64,000 bases of DNA from Sphingomonas sp. AP4-R1 (GCF_013113735.1 NZ_CP053346.1:620001-684000); one strand, 5' to 3'; counted from the stretch's first letter, positions 1-8,998 are shown. Notes: generated by a model from the letters alone, not told the origin. A program made the numbers and translations.

Positions 1-191
1 GCGTCACGCTGGCGGACGGCACCTCGAAATTGGTCGGCGACGTCGCGTTCGAAGAAGCCGCAGACGTCGCGGGCGCGATCACGCCCGTGCCCGGTGGCGT
101 CGGCCCGATGACGATCGCGGTCCTGCTCCGCAACACGCTCGTCTCCGCCTATCGCCGCGAGGGACTCGCGCTCGACGAGAGCGCGCTTTGA
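1..191 (+). CDS. folD: FolD C-terminus (methylenetetrahydrofolate dehydrogenase/cyclohydrolase), 5' end outside window
   Basis: The window opens inside a reading frame (codons in phase with base 3) that ends with TGA at 189-191. The 62 visible residues contain the [12 protein letters not shown] motif and the following T-I-A-x-L-L-x-N-T helix, which are diagnostic of the C-terminal NADP-binding part of bifunctional FolD. FolD interconverts 5,10-methylene-THF, 5,10-methenyl-THF and 10-formyl-THF in the cytoplasm. The stop overlaps the next gene's TTG start, suggesting translational coupling. Only the last fifth of the protein is present, so nothing can be said about its catalytic lysine. Confidence 0.93.
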   Translation, partial: VTLADGTSKLVGDVAFEEAADVAGAITPVPGGVGPMTIAVLLRNTLVSAYRREGLALDESAL

Positions 192-778
192 TCGGACTGC
201 TGCTCGCGGGCGAGATCGCCGCGAGTCAGCCGGTCGAGGCCGCCGAACGCGCCTTCGCCTCGGCGGCGCAGACCGAAGGCCAGTGGACCGCCTTCCGCCG
301 CTTCATGGCGCCCGGCGCGCTGATCCTCGTGGACGGCCCGGTCGATGCGGCCCGGTTCCTCGCCCCGCTCAAGGATCCGCGCGTCGCTTTGATGTGGTGG
401 CCCGCACGCACCGTCACGTCGTGCGACGGCAGCCTCGCCCTCTCCACCGGCCCCTGGCGCTCGGCCAAGGCGAATGGCCGCTTCATCACGATCTGGCAGC
501 GCCAGCCCGACGGCCAGTGGAAATGGATCTATGACGGCGGCGGCGCCGACGATCCGGGCGGCAGCACCGCCGGGGACATCACCTTCGCCACGCGCGGCCT
601 GAAATGCCGCCGCCTGCCGGCCCCGCCCGCAGCGCCCGGCGCGCTCGCCGGCGGCGCCTCGCCGGATGGCTCGCTGCGCTGGAGCGTCGCCAGGGACGGC
701 ACCTCTTATCGGATGCGCGTCCTCGCCTCCGTCACCGGACGATGGGAAACCGTCGTCGATCGCATCGTAGGCACATGA
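188..778 (+). CDS. Secreted or periplasmic DUF4440/SnoaL-like hypothetical protein
   Basis: This is a 196-residue protein. Its start is a TTG overlapping the folD stop, followed by a short hydrophobic N-terminus that could act as a signal peptide. Residues about 15-120 look like a nuclear-transport-factor-2-like fold of the DUF4440 type: an EAAERAFA helix, a W-x-AFRRFM segment, a DGSLA-x-STGPW strand and a closing [11 protein letters not shown] strand. The enzymatic role, if any, is unknown. The gene sits between folD and marC and its stop overlaps the marC ATG (ATGA), so the three are probably cotranscribed. The family call is by motif impression only. The start codon is uncertain because the Shine-Dalgarno is weak. 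Confidence 0.7.
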   Translation: MIGLLLAGEIAASQPVEAAERAFASAAQTEGQWTAFRRFMAPGALILVDGPVDAARFLAPLKDPRVALMWWPARTVTSCDGSLALSTGPWRSAKANGRFITIWQRQPDGQWKWIYDGGGADDPGGSTAGDITFATRGLKCRRLPAPPAAPGALAGGASPDGSLRWSVARDGTSYRMRVLASVTGRWETVVDRIVGT

Positions 779-1407
779 TCACGCTCTATATCTCCGCTTT
801 CGTCACCTTCTTCCTCGTGATCGATCCTCTGGGCTGCGCGCCCATCTATGCGGGCCTGTCGCGGGGCGCGGGCCCGGCGCAGCGACGGACGATGGCGGTC
901 CGCGCGACGGTGATTGCCGGCGCGATCCTGATCGTGTTCGCGATCGTCGGAGAGCCGCTGCTCCGCGCGCTCGGCATCAGCCTCGATGCGTTTCGCGTGG
1001 CCGGCGGGATCATGCTGTTCCTGATCGCGCTGGAGATGGTGTTCGAGAAGCGCACCGAGCGGCGCGAGGGCCGCGCCGAGGAAATCGCCAAGCGCGCCGA
1101 AGCCGAGCATCGCGAGATCGAGGACATTTCCGTCTTCCCGATGGCGATCCCGATGATCGCGGGGCCGGGATCGATCGCCACGGTCATGCTGTTCGCCTCG
1201 CACAATCACGGCATGGCGCTGGTGACGGTGCTGGCGGCGCTTCTCTCCGTGATGGTGCTGATGATGCTGGCGCTGCTGGCCGCCGGGCCGATCATGCGCG
1301 TGCTGGGCGCCCGGATCGAGGCGGTGATCACGCGCATGCTGGGCGTGATCCTGGCCGCGCTCGCCACCCAGTTCGTGGTCGACGGCCTCAAGGCCAGCTT
1401 CTCGTAA
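775..1407 (+). CDS. MarC family integral membrane protein
   Basis: This is a 210-residue polytopic inner-membrane protein of the MarC/UPF0056 (NAAT) family. I chose the ATG at 775 because it overlaps the previous stop in an ATGA arrangement and begins directly with the first membrane helix ([19 protein letters not shown]). The family hallmark D-P-L/I-G near the N-terminus is present, followed by five further hydrophobic segments. A charged cytoplasmic loop (about residues 95-115, EKRTERREGRAEE) precedes the conserved FPMAIPMIAGPGSI motif. Transport substrate is unknown for most of the family. The reading frame is open for 57 codons upstream of 775, but that part has no family resemblance. Confidence 0.9.
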   Translation: MITLYISAFVTFFLVIDPLGCAPIYAGLSRGAGPAQRRTMAVRATVIAGAILIVFAIVGEPLLRALGISLDAFRVAGGIMLFLIALEMVFEKRTERREGRAEEIAKRAEAEHREIEDISVFPMAIPMIAGPGSIATVMLFASHNHGMALVTVLAALLSVMVLMMLALLAAGPIMRVLGARIEAVITRMLGVILAALATQFVVDGLKASFS

Positions 1408-1434
1408 CGGGCGCGCGGCGCGTCACACTCCTCC

Positions 1435-1540
1435 CGTCATCCTGAACCTGTTTCAGGATCCATCGCCTGCGCTTTGCTTCATCCGGCCCGGCTGTGGCGG
1501 GCTCCCGGGTCATGGATCCCGAAACAGGTTCAGGGTGACG
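1435..1540. repeat. Intergenic inverted repeat (CCTGAAC-type)
   Basis: Two roughly 29-base arms, 1435-1463 and 1512-1540, are near-perfect reverse complements. They begin GTCATCCTGAACCTG and end CAGGTTCAGGGTGACG, separated by a GC-rich spacer. The element sits between the convergent marC and the minus-strand membrane protein gene, so the transcript could fold into a long hairpin and act as a bidirectional terminator. A relative with the same arms lies at 24092-24183. Confidence 0.8.
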
Positions 1541-1559
1541 GCTGGTTATAGGACCACCC

Positions 1560-3341
1560 TCACCTCACCAGCCGCCACAGCTTGAACGGCGAATTCTTCG
1601 GCAGGTCCACCCGCAGCAGCCAGTCCGGCACCGTCCCGCGGTTGAGCTGCACGTAGAAGCCCTTCTTGCTCTCCGCTGCATAGACGGTGGATTCGCTCAT
1701 GCCGGGGCACAGCAGCAGCATCGTGGCGCCGTGCCGCTTCATCACTTCGTGCGCCACCTCCGGATTCTCGCTGCGGAAGCTGTGCTGCACGTCGAGAATG
1801 TCGTTCGCGGCGCGATGATAGGGCCCGGCGATCGCGCTGTGATGCGTCACCGCGATCAGACGCGGGCCGAGATCGGTGAAGGTCAGGAAGGTGGCGGGCG
1901 GCATCTGCGCGATCGGCTTCAGCGCCGGGAGCGTCGGGCAGCGGCGATTGGCCGTATCGACCGACTTGCGGAAGGCGGTCTTATGCTCGGGGATCCAGTT
2001 GGGCACCAGCCCCGCCGCCACGCCGGAAACGGCGATGAAGGCCGCCGCCGATCCCAGCACGCGCACCCCCATCTTGCCGTGATTGAGCGTCCAGCTGACG
2101 AGCGGCTGGCCCAGCGCCGTCGCCCCGATCACGCCGATCAGCTGCGAGGCGGGCCCCGCGCGCGTCTGCCACAACAGCATCAGCAGCGAGAAGAGCGAGA
2201 ACAGCGCCACCACCGTCCACGGCATCGCGAGCGCGGTGCCGCGCGCGCGCCACCGCGCGAACAGGCTGCCGCCGAAGCCCACCACGGACAGGGCCACGAT
2301 CGGCAGCGCCACGCGCCAGCTATGCTCGTAGAGCGGCTTGGCCTCCCGGATATGGCTGAACCACAATTTCTCCGCTTCGGGCGAGAGATGCTCGGGCCGG
2401 CCCAGGCATTGCGGCCAGCTATAGGCGAACAGGCCGGCGATCGCCCCGCCCGCCACGAGCGCGAGGCCGAGCCGCACCGGCAGCGACTTGGCCGGGATCG
2501 CCGACAGCAGCACCAGCGCCGCGCCCGCCTCCAGCAAGGTGGAGAGATAGACGGGCGTCAGCGCATCGCACAGCGGCTGCGCATTGTCGTAGGAGGCGAA
2601 CCCCGCATAGCCTGCCGCCGCCCCCGCCGCGAGACTGACGCCGTACGCCCGCAACCGCTCGCTCTCGGCCCCGTCCAGCACCCACCAGAGCGCGATCAGC
2701 GCGCCCGCCGTCGCCAGATAGGGCATCAGCTCCAGCCCGATCGTGAGGCTGACGGCGGTGGCGAGGCCGGTCGTCACGCCGCCGCGCGCGCGCTTCGGAT
2801 CGGCGATGCCCGCCACCGCGATGATCAAGGTCGCCAGCTGCCAGCCGTGATGATCGATGCGCAGCGGCATCCACATGATGAGCGTGCTCTGCGCGCAGGC
2901 GAGGATCGCGGCCGCCAGCACATAGGCCTGCGGCGCCACCAGCCGCCGCGCCGCCAGCATCGTGCCATAAAGGCCCGCGCCCATCGCCAGCAAAGGCGCG
3001 ATCGCGCACGCCCAGCGCGACGCCAGCTCGCCCCCCAAGATGGGCTTGAGCAGCAGGATCAGCCCCGCGATCGGCAGATCGACGATGCGCGACCAGTGGA
3101 CCGAAATGCCGTTCGGCGGATCGATCCGGTGCTGGCGCAGATCATACCAGCTCTGCCCCGCCAGCCACGCGCGCACCTGCGCGAAGCGCAGATTGTCGTC
3201 CGTGTCGGACAAAGCGAACCAGTGGATCGCGCCCCATTTGTAATGGATCAGCCAGATCGAGCCGACCAGCCAGAACAGCAGGAACCAGCGCTTCCAATCG
3301 GAGGCGTCATCGTCGCGGTTGGTGGTGATCCAGCTTTCCAT
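1560..3341 (-). CDS. Large polytopic membrane protein, GT-C/STT3-like glycosyltransferase candidate
   Basis: This is a 593-residue protein with one N-terminal helix (about residues 20-38), a periplasmic loop and then about ten more membrane segments. The first loop contains SDTDDNLRF and, further on, GISVHWSRIVDLP. An acidic pair just after the first helix and a conserved loop tryptophan/arginine are what is expected of GT-C glycosyltransferases and STT3-type oligosaccharyltransferases, where the acidic residues bind metal and the lipid-linked donor. The C-terminal ~150 residues look like a soluble domain. It is divergent from a GtrA-family gene (start 3386), which fits a role in moving or attaching lipid-linked sugars. 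The substrate is unknown and the family assignment is inference. Confidence 0.65.
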   Translation of the reverse strand: MESWITTNRDDDASDWKRWFLLFWLVGSIWLIHYKWGAIHWFALSDTDDNLRFAQVRAWLAGQSWYDLRQHRIDPPNGISVHWSRIVDLPIAGLILLLKPILGGELASRWACAIAPLLAMGAGLYGTMLAARRLVAPQAYVLAAAILACAQSTLIMWMPLRIDHHGWQLATLIIAVAGIADPKRARGGVTTGLATAVSLTIGLELMPYLATAGALIALWWVLDGAESERLRAYGVSLAAGAAAGYAGFASYDNAQPLCDALTPVYLSTLLEAGAALVLLSAIPAKSLPVRLGLALVAGGAIAGLFAYSWPQCLGRPEHLSPEAEKLWFSHIREAKPLYEHSWRVALPIVALSVVGFGGSLFARWRARGTALAMPWTVVALFSLFSLLMLLWQTRAGPASQLIGVIGATALGQPLVSWTLNHGKMGVRVLGSAAAFIAVSGVAAGLVPNWIPEHKTAFRKSVDTANRRCPTLPALKPIAQMPPATFLTFTDLGPRLIAVTHHSAIAGPYHRAANDILDVQHSFRSENPEVAHEVMKRHGATMLLLCPGMSESTVYAAESKKGFYVQLNRGTVPDWLLRVDLPKNSPFKLWRLVR

Positions 3342-3385
3342 CGTCCGGTGAGGCCTCTAGGCGGGCGCGACGAAAGAGCAAGCGG

Positions 3386-3799
3386 GTGCAGAATTTGATG
3401 ACGGCGGACACGACGAAGAGAGGCCAGCTGCTGGGCCAGCTCATCCGCTATGGCGTGAACGGCGTGGTCGTCACCGGCATCTACACCGCCATCTATGTCG
3501 GGCTCGACAGCTTCACGCATGCGCCGATCCAGCTGTGCAATCTCGCCGCCTTCCTCGTCTCGGTGGTGGTCGGCTACAATCTGCACAGCCGCATCACCTT
3601 CGCGGGGCAGGGGGATCGCGGCCATCGCGCGTGGATCCGCTTCTTCCTCGCCGCTCTCCCCAGCTTCGCGCTGAATGCATTCTGGACGTGGCTGTTCGCC
3701 ACCGCGCTGCACTGGCCCCACTGGACGGTGCAGCTACCCGTCTGGTTCGTCACCCCGGTGATGATCTTCGCGATCAACCGCTGGTGGGTGTTCAAGTAG
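3386..3799 (+). CDS. GtrA family membrane protein
   Basis: A 137-residue protein with four membrane helices shows the GtrA pattern: RYGVNGVVVTGIYTAIY in helix 1, a VVVGYNLHSRITF segment after helix 2, and the C-terminal F-A-I-N-R-W-W-VF signature. GtrA proteins are thought to flip or escort undecaprenyl-phosphate-linked sugars across the inner membrane. The annotated start is GTG at 3386; an ATG at 3398 is an equally good alternative. It lies head-to-head with the GT-C-like gene (45 bases apart), so a shared promoter region is likely. Confidence 0.88.
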   Translation: MQNLMTADTTKRGQLLGQLIRYGVNGVVVTGIYTAIYVGLDSFTHAPIQLCNLAAFLVSVVVGYNLHSRITFAGQGDRGHRAWIRFFLAALPSFALNAFWTWLFATALHWPHWTVQLPVWFVTPVMIFAINRWWVFK

Positions 3800-3804
3800 G
3801 GAAT

Positions 3805-4014
3805 CCCCCCTCCCTGCAAGAGCATCGGGTGAACAGCGCCCCGCGCTGTTCAGGTCATGCTGGGAGCATGACCGACCTGATGCTGGGCCGGGGGTGGGTG
3901 GAAGCTCGAGGGCCGGTGGAGAGATGAGAAGCGTGAAGATGCGGCACGCCTGAAGGAAGCGCGCCGCCTTCCTCGACCCACCCCCAACCCCTCCCTTTCA
4001 GGGAGGGGAGCCGG
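3805..4014. repeat. Nested inverted-repeat element between gtrA-like and GT-C-like genes
   Basis: The outer arms are CCCCTCCCTG near 3807 and CAGGGAGGGG near 4003. Inside are two perfect palindromes, 3831-3851 (GAACAGCG...CGCTGTTC) and 3853-3873 (GTCATGCT...AGCATGAC). The ~210-base gap holds no convincing gene; it separates two convergent genes. Confidence 0.6.
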
Positions 4015-4020
4015 TTGTGC

Positions 4021-5682
4021 TTACACCTTCTCGGTCTTCGGCACGGGGATCTTGGCCGGGTCCGAACCCGGCGCGCGCTTCTTCTTTTTCTGCAGCGGCA
4101 GGCGCGGCATCGGCAGATATTTATGCTCCGGCATCACCTTGTAGAGGATGCCGCGCTTCTCGCCCGTCCACACCGGCATCAGGCCGGGGAAGCTCGCCCA
4201 GCTCTTCTTGGGCAGATTGATCAGCCACACATAATCGAAGGCGCCGCGCGGCAGCGCGTTGACCGCCTCGGGGAAGGTCTTGGCATCGCCCTGCCGGCAG
4301 CGGAACGGACGCAAGATCTGGCTCGGATCGCGATCATAATCGTCGGGCGGCACATATTTGATCTCGAGCAGCTGCGCGCCCGGATCGGCCCACTGGCCGT
4401 TCATGAAGGCGCCGCGCCGCACGATCGCCATCGATCCCAGATGATCCATCCGCGTGGTCTCCCACTGGCTGAGGCACTGGAGCGAAGCCTGGACGAACAC
4501 GCGGCTATAGGGCTGGACATGCTCCAGCGCCTCCAGCTGGCGCTGGTTGGCCGCGTCGTGATGCAGGAAGCTCACCGTCAGCGTGGCGATGCGGAAGGCG
4601 TAAAAGGCGGTCGCCGCCGCCGCCACCCCCGCCGATTGCCAGCGCGACATGTTCTTCAGCGTCAGCGCCGCGACGCCCACCGCCAGCACGTAGGGCGCCA
4701 GCCGCATGTCCGCATAGGCCGAATTGAGCAGGATGCGCGGCAGCAGCGCATAGGCAATCATCAGCATCAGGCTGGCGATGCCGAGCGTCCGGTTCATCCG
4801 CACCCAGACGCCGCCCAGCCCGAAGGCGATCAGCCCCCACAGCAGATAGACGCTGGCGATGTCGAACACCATCCAGTGGCTGCGCAGCGACGAAAGCAGG
4901 TAAATGTATTTCGCGCGCCAGAAGAAGAAGTCGGCATTCTGGCTCGTGCCCTCGGCCGCCTGATCGCCCGCGCGCCAGGCGAGCAGCATCAGGATCGGCG
5001 GGGCGAGCGCGAGGCAGGCCCAGCCGCCATTCCAGAGCGACCGCCAGAAGCTCACGCCGCGATCGCGCTGGCGCACCACCTCGGCCGCATAAGCGAGCAG
5101 GCACAGCACCGCCCAGCCGAAGACGTGCGCCACCGTCAGCACGATGCCGATCGGCACGAACAGCGCGTTGCGGAGCCCGTATCGCTCCTGCCGCCCCAGC
5201 CGCAGCCACAAGGCGAAGGCATTGAGCGCCAGCGCCATCGAGAAGCTGAAATTCAGGAAGCCCCAGATGAAGGGGAAGCTGTAGACGAGCGGCAGCGCGA
5301 ACAGGGCCGGCGGCGTCACGCGGCCATGCGCCTCGCGCGCGGTCCACAGCAGCCCGGTCGCCATCAGCACCGGGATCGCGATCACGATCAGCTTGACGCC
5401 CAGCTCCAGCCCAAACAGCTTGGCCATCGGGATGATCGCGAGATCCACGCCCAGATTGGCGAGGAAGCGCCACTGGAAGCCGTAATAAAGCTGGCGGAGC
5501 GGCGAAGCGGGATCGCTCAGCTCGACCCGGTAGCGGCCCATATGGCCGGGCACGTCGGTGAGCGGCGGGGTGATCGGCCAGATCAGCGGGATCGCCGCCG
5601 CCAGCACCAATAATGTGAGGAACCACCCGCTGTTCCACCAGCCCTTGGGCGGGGGGGACGAAGGGAGCGCGGGCCGGAACAT
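4021..5682 (-). CDS. Second large polytopic membrane protein, possible GT-C glycosyltransferase
   Basis: This is a 553-residue protein with about eleven predicted membrane segments and a lysine/proline-rich cytosolic tail (KKKKRAPG near residue 535). The first external loop contains PLTDVPGHMGRYRVE, i.e. an aspartate soon after helix 1 followed by a histidine and arginine, which resembles the GT-C loop-1 layout. The soluble C-terminal part from about residue 390 is of unknown function. It is convergent with the GtrA-like gene. Taken with the 1560-3341 gene it suggests a small locus for lipid-linked sugar transfer, but neither protein shows a motif strong enough to name a substrate. Confidence 0.6.
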   Translation of the reverse strand: MFRPALPSSPPPKGWWNSGWFLTLLVLAAAIPLIWPITPPLTDVPGHMGRYRVELSDPASPLRQLYYGFQWRFLANLGVDLAIIPMAKLFGLELGVKLIVIAIPVLMATGLLWTAREAHGRVTPPALFALPLVYSFPFIWGFLNFSFSMALALNAFALWLRLGRQERYGLRNALFVPIGIVLTVAHVFGWAVLCLLAYAAEVVRQRDRGVSFWRSLWNGGWACLALAPPILMLLAWRAGDQAAEGTSQNADFFFWRAKYIYLLSSLRSHWMVFDIASVYLLWGLIAFGLGGVWVRMNRTLGIASLMLMIAYALLPRILLNSAYADMRLAPYVLAVGVAALTLKNMSRWQSAGVAAAATAFYAFRIATLTVSFLHHDAANQRQLEALEHVQPYSRVFVQASLQCLSQWETTRMDHLGSMAIVRRGAFMNGQWADPGAQLLEIKYVPPDDYDRDPSQILRPFRCRQGDAKTFPEAVNALPRGAFDYVWLINLPKKSWASFPGLMPVWTGEKRGILYKVMPEHKYLPMPRLPLQKKKKRAPGSDPAKIPVPKTEKV

Positions 5683-5795
5683 CCGCCCGCCTTATGAGCG
5701 CTCGGGCGGCGGCGGCAAGGGGATAAGCACGGATCGGACGTTACGCCCTTCGCGGGCGGTGCGGAGGGACGCGCCGTCAGGCGCGTCCCCAGGAC

Positions 5796-6056
5796 TCAGC
5801 GATAGCGCCAGCCATTGTGATAACGGTAGCGCTCGCGATACCAGCGATTGTTGTAATAATAGCCCCGGCCCGGATAATGGCGGCCGACGACCCAGCGCTC
5901 GCGCACGACGACGGGGCGACCGTTCCGGATGCAGCGGCCGGCGGGCCCGCGATGAAAGCCACCGCCACAGCCCTGCGCCGCCTGTGCCGGCGCGGTGGCG
6001 GCGATCGTGGTGACAGCGGCGCTCGCGGCAAGAGCGATCGCGATCAATCTTTTCAT
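5796..6056 (-). CDS. Small secreted GCG/CRPN-type protein
   Basis: This 86-residue protein has a clear Sec signal peptide (MKRLIAIALAASAAVTTIAA, cleavage after A-x-A near residue 27). It then has GCGGGFHRGPAGRCIRN, which matches the cysteine/asparagine pattern of the GCG_CRPN repeat-associated domain, and a basic, aromatic tail rich in tyrosine and arginine. The ATG at 6056 was chosen because it starts the signal peptide; the frame is open far upstream without a plausible start. No enzymatic function is known; such proteins are periplasmic or surface-associated. Confidence 0.8.
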   Translation of the reverse strand: MKRLIAIALAASAAVTTIAATAPAQAAQGCGGGFHRGPAGRCIRNGRPVVVRERWVVGRHYPGRGYYYNNRWYRERYRYHNGWRYR

Positions 6057-6213
6057 TTTTGGTCTCTCTCTCAACAAGGGTCGGTCGGATCCGACTGCTC
6101 CCGAACGCCGCATTCCCCGGGCCGTTCCGGCACCGATCCTCATTCGTCGCAGCAAGGATCGGACATGCCCTGGCAACGTGCGAGCGACATCGCATCGCGA
6201 TAGTGGCGCCGTT

Positions 6214-7248
6214 ATGGTGGTGGCGTTCGTCTTCCTCGCCGCGACGGCGGCCTTCGCCACCAGTGCGGTGGCGGGTGGCGGCGCCGGCCTGATCCTCGTG
6301 CCCCTGCTGCGGACGATCCTGCCCGTATCCGGCGTGCCGGCCGCTCTGTCGATCGGGACCGCAGCCAGTTCGCTCTCCCGCATCGTCGTCTTCCGCCGCG
6401 CCATCCGCTGGGATGTCGTGCGCCGCTTCGTTCCGCTCGCTTTGCCCTCGGCCGCGCTCGGGGCCTGGCTGCTGACGCGTTTCGAGCCGGCCTATGTCGA
6501 GCTGATCCTCGCCTTCTTCCTGCTGGCCAACCTTCCCCAGCTCTTCCGCAAGTCCCCTGCCGGCGATTCAGGCACGCCGCCGCTGGACCGGAAATGGCTG
6601 GTCTGGATCGGTGCGGCGGCAGGTCTCTTTTCGGGCTTCACCGGCGCGGTCGGCCTGCTCTTCAACGGCCTTTACCGGCGCATCGGCATGGATCGCCACG
6701 AAATCGTCGCGACGCGGGCCACCAACGAAGTGCTGCTCCATCTGCTCAAGATCGCGCTCTATTCCGCCTTCGGCCTGATGACCCCGTCCACGCTCGCGGC
6801 GGGCCTGCTCGTCGCCGTGGCGGCGATCCTCGCCTCGATCGCCGTACGCTGGATCCTCCCGCACCTCGACGAAGCCCTGTTCCGCCGGATCGGCCAGGTG
6901 GCGATGGTCGCCGCGGGCTTTGCGATGCTGTCGCTGTCGAGCAATCAGATCGCGCGCATCCATCGTGCCTGGCTCACCGTCGTCACGCCGGGCGTGGAGC
7001 GGGAGGTGCACCTCTATTGGGGCGGACGCCAATGGCTGGCGGCCGAAATCGAGGCAGAGGGCGATATCGCATTCGAGCGCAGCATCCCCTTCGCCACGCT
7101 TCCGCCCCACCTTCGCCGCGCCGCGCACGCCAAGGCAGACGGCCGCGCCATCGCGCTGGTGGAGGAGGTCCACAGCCTCGACGGGCTCAGCTACGAAATC
7201 CACTATCGCGGCGGCAATCCCGACAAGATCGAGCTGCGTCGCGAGTGA
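6214..7248 (+). CDS. TSUP (TauE/SafE) family transporter with extra C-terminal soluble domain
   Basis: A 344-residue protein has eight hydrophobic segments in its first ~250 residues. An AVAGGGAGLILVPLL motif early in the first half and a related GLFSGFTGAVG motif in the second half show the inverted duplication typical of TSUP anion permeases, which move sulfite, sulfonates or related organic anions. The last ~85 residues after IHRAWLTVV are soluble (VEREVHLYWGG... to IELRRE), and I do not recognise them. The ATG at 6214 starts just ahead of helix 1; the ribosome-binding site is weak. The gene is convergent with rsmB. Confidence 0.82.
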   Translation: MVVAFVFLAATAAFATSAVAGGGAGLILVPLLRTILPVSGVPAALSIGTAASSLSRIVVFRRAIRWDVVRRFVPLALPSAALGAWLLTRFEPAYVELILAFFLLANLPQLFRKSPAGDSGTPPLDRKWLVWIGAAAGLFSGFTGAVGLLFNGLYRRIGMDRHEIVATRATNEVLLHLLKIALYSAFGLMTPSTLAAGLLVAVAAILASIAVRWILPHLDEALFRRIGQVAMVAAGFAMLSLSSNQIARIHRAWLTVVTPGVEREVHLYWGGRQWLAAEIEAEGDIAFERSIPFATLPPHLRRAAHAKADGRAIALVEEVHSLDGLSYEIHYRGGNPDKIELRRE

Positions 7249-7251
7249 GGC

Positions 7252-8556
7252 TCAGTCCTGCCGCAACCGCGCGATGAAGAAGCCGTCGGCGCCGCCCTCG
7301 GCCTCCAGCGTGCCCGGCAGCACGCGCACCCAGCCTTCTGGGCCGGCGGCGATGCCCGCCGGAAGCTCGCCGTCCACGGGCGGCTCGATCCGAAACCCGC
7401 CGTGGCTCGCCAGGAATGCCTCGATCGTCCGCTCGCCCTCCTCCGGCTCCAGCGAACAGACCGCATAGACGAGGCGCCCGCCCGGCTTGAGCGCACCGGC
7501 CGCGCGCACGAGCATCGCCTGCTGCCGCTCGGCCATCTGCTGGATCGCGCGCGGGCGCACCCGGTGCAGCACGTCCGGATGGCGGCGGAAGATGCCCGTG
7601 GCCGAGCAGGGCGCATCCAACAGCACCGCATCCACCGGCTCCTCGGGCGCGAAGGTCAGCGCATCGCCGATCCGCACGTCCACCGTCATCTTCATCCGCT
7701 GGAGATTTTCGCGCAGCCGCTTCACGCGCGTCTCGGCCGCGTCCACCGCCGTCACGCGCCAGCGCGCCGCCGCCAGCTGCATCGTCTTGCCACCAGGCGC
7801 CGCGCACAGATCCAGCACGCTCAGCCCCTCGCCCGCGCCCAGCAGACGCGCCGGGATCGCGGCGGCGATATCCTGCGCCCAGAAGGCCCCGTCGGCAAAC
7901 CCCTCCAGCTCCGCGATCCGTGTCCCCGCCGGCAGCCGCAGATGGCCGGGCGCGAGGCTGACGGCGCCCAGCCGCTCCGCCCACACGGCCGTCTCGCTCA
8001 CCGCGCGCAGCGACAGATCGAGCGGCGCCAGCGCGGCGGAGGATCGCATCGCCGCCTCCACCACATCGTCGCCCCACGCCTCGCCCCAGCGCGCGGCGAC
8101 ATCCTCCGGCAGATGCGGCGGCTGGGGCAGGATCGCCCCGCCCCGCGTCAGCGATCCGAACACGCCATGGACCAGCTTGCGCGGCCCCCCATCCACCAGC
8201 GGCAGCGCCGTCGCGATCGCGGCATGGGGGGGCGTGCCCATCAGGATCGTCTGCGCCAGCGCGATCCGCAGCACGAAGCGCGCCTTCGCATCGTCGGGCA
8301 GGCGCTGGCGCGTCGCGCTGTCGATCGCCAGATCGAGATCCGTCAGATGGCGCAGCACTGCGCCCGCAATCGCATGGGCCAGCGCACGATCCTCGGGCAG
8401 ATCGAGCCCCCTGGTGGCCTTGTCGAGCAGGCTTTCCAGCGGGAGTCCGCGCCGCAGCACGCCATCCAGCAGGCGGAGCGCGGCCGCCCGCGCGGCGACG
8501 CCCGGCGCGAGGGAGGACGCGGGGGCGGGCTTGTCGGGATCGGGAGAAGAGACCAT
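7252..8556 (-). CDS. rsmB: 16S rRNA m5C967 methyltransferase RsmB (NusB-like plus SAM methyltransferase)
   Basis: This 434-residue cytoplasmic enzyme has an N-terminal NusB-like helical RNA-binding domain (about residues 15-140) followed by the Fmu/RsmB methyltransferase fold. SAM-binding motif I is DLCAAPGGKTMQLA. The catalytic motif IV is DAPCSATG and motif VI is AVCSLEPEEGE, so both the DAPCS and CS cysteines needed for m5C formation are present. I chose the ATG at 8556 because AGAGG lies about 8 bases upstream; the open frame continues 33 codons further without family similarity. It methylates C967 of 16S rRNA. Confidence 0.93.
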   Translation of the reverse strand: MVSSPDPDKPAPASSLAPGVAARAAALRLLDGVLRRGLPLESLLDKATRGLDLPEDRALAHAIAGAVLRHLTDLDLAIDSATRQRLPDDAKARFVLRIALAQTILMGTPPHAAIATALPLVDGGPRKLVHGVFGSLTRGGAILPQPPHLPEDVAARWGEAWGDDVVEAAMRSSAALAPLDLSLRAVSETAVWAERLGAVSLAPGHLRLPAGTRIAELEGFADGAFWAQDIAAAIPARLLGAGEGLSVLDLCAAPGGKTMQLAAARWRVTAVDAAETRVKRLRENLQRMKMTVDVRIGDALTFAPEEPVDAVLLDAPCSATGIFRRHPDVLHRVRPRAIQQMAERQQAMLVRAAGALKPGGRLVYAVCSLEPEEGERTIEAFLASHGGFRIEPPVDGELPAGIAAGPEGWVRVLPGTLEAEGGADGFFIARLRQD

Positions 8557-8618
8557 CTCGCATCCTCTGGCGGGGAAGTCCGCGCACCGCAACGCCACAG
8601 GCCGGAAAGGACCCCGCC

Positions 8619-8828
8619 TTGCCCATCGAAACGCCGACGGACACGCCCAACGCACCGGAGCGCATGCCGGGCCAGCGCCCCGCGCATGTGAAGGCCCCCG
8701 CGCATTGGTCGAAGAGCGAGCCCGTCCCCGAACCGCGCGCCTCGGACGACGCCCCCGATCCCGACCGCGCCCTGGCCCCCACCCGCTACGGCGATTGGGA
8801 ACGCGCCGGCATCGCCATCGATTTCTGA
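8619..8828 (+). CDS. DUF1674 protein (SdhE/SDHAF4-like succinate dehydrogenase assembly factor candidate)
   Basis: A 69-residue protein ends in PTRYGDWERAGIAIDF, the diagnostic C-terminal motif of DUF1674, whose eukaryotic relative SDHAF4 helps assemble flavinated succinate dehydrogenase. The N-terminal 45 residues are proline-rich and probably disordered. The start is TTG at 8619 with a good GGAAAGGA Shine-Dalgarno about 8 bases upstream. It is divergent from rsmB, a neighbourship common in sphingomonads. The sdh genes are not in the window. Confidence 0.85.
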   Translation: MPIETPTDTPNAPERMPGQRPAHVKAPAHWSKSEPVPEPRASDDAPDPDRALAPTRYGDWERAGIAIDF

Positions 8829-8911
8829 GGGAAACGGCCCGCTCTGTCGAAGCCTCGGCTTCGGCGCGATCGTCCCGAGAAATGAGTTGAACAGCGTGGC
8901 CCGCAAAAAAC

Positions 8912-8998
8912 CCCGTTCGTCCTGCGCGCAGTCGAAGGACGTGCTTCGAGCGGTATCGCTTGCAGCACGTCCTTCGACTGCGCTCAGGACGAACGGGT
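8912..8998. repeat. CCCGTTCGTCCT-type inverted repeat
   Basis: The arms 8912-8945 and 8964-8998 are reverse complements with about one mismatch over 34 bases, around an 18-base spacer. They begin CCCGTTCGTCCTG and end CAGGACGAACGGG. This is the best-preserved member of a family also seen at 11044-11129, 12427-12546, 32308-32433 and 51320-51416. Confidence 0.85.
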
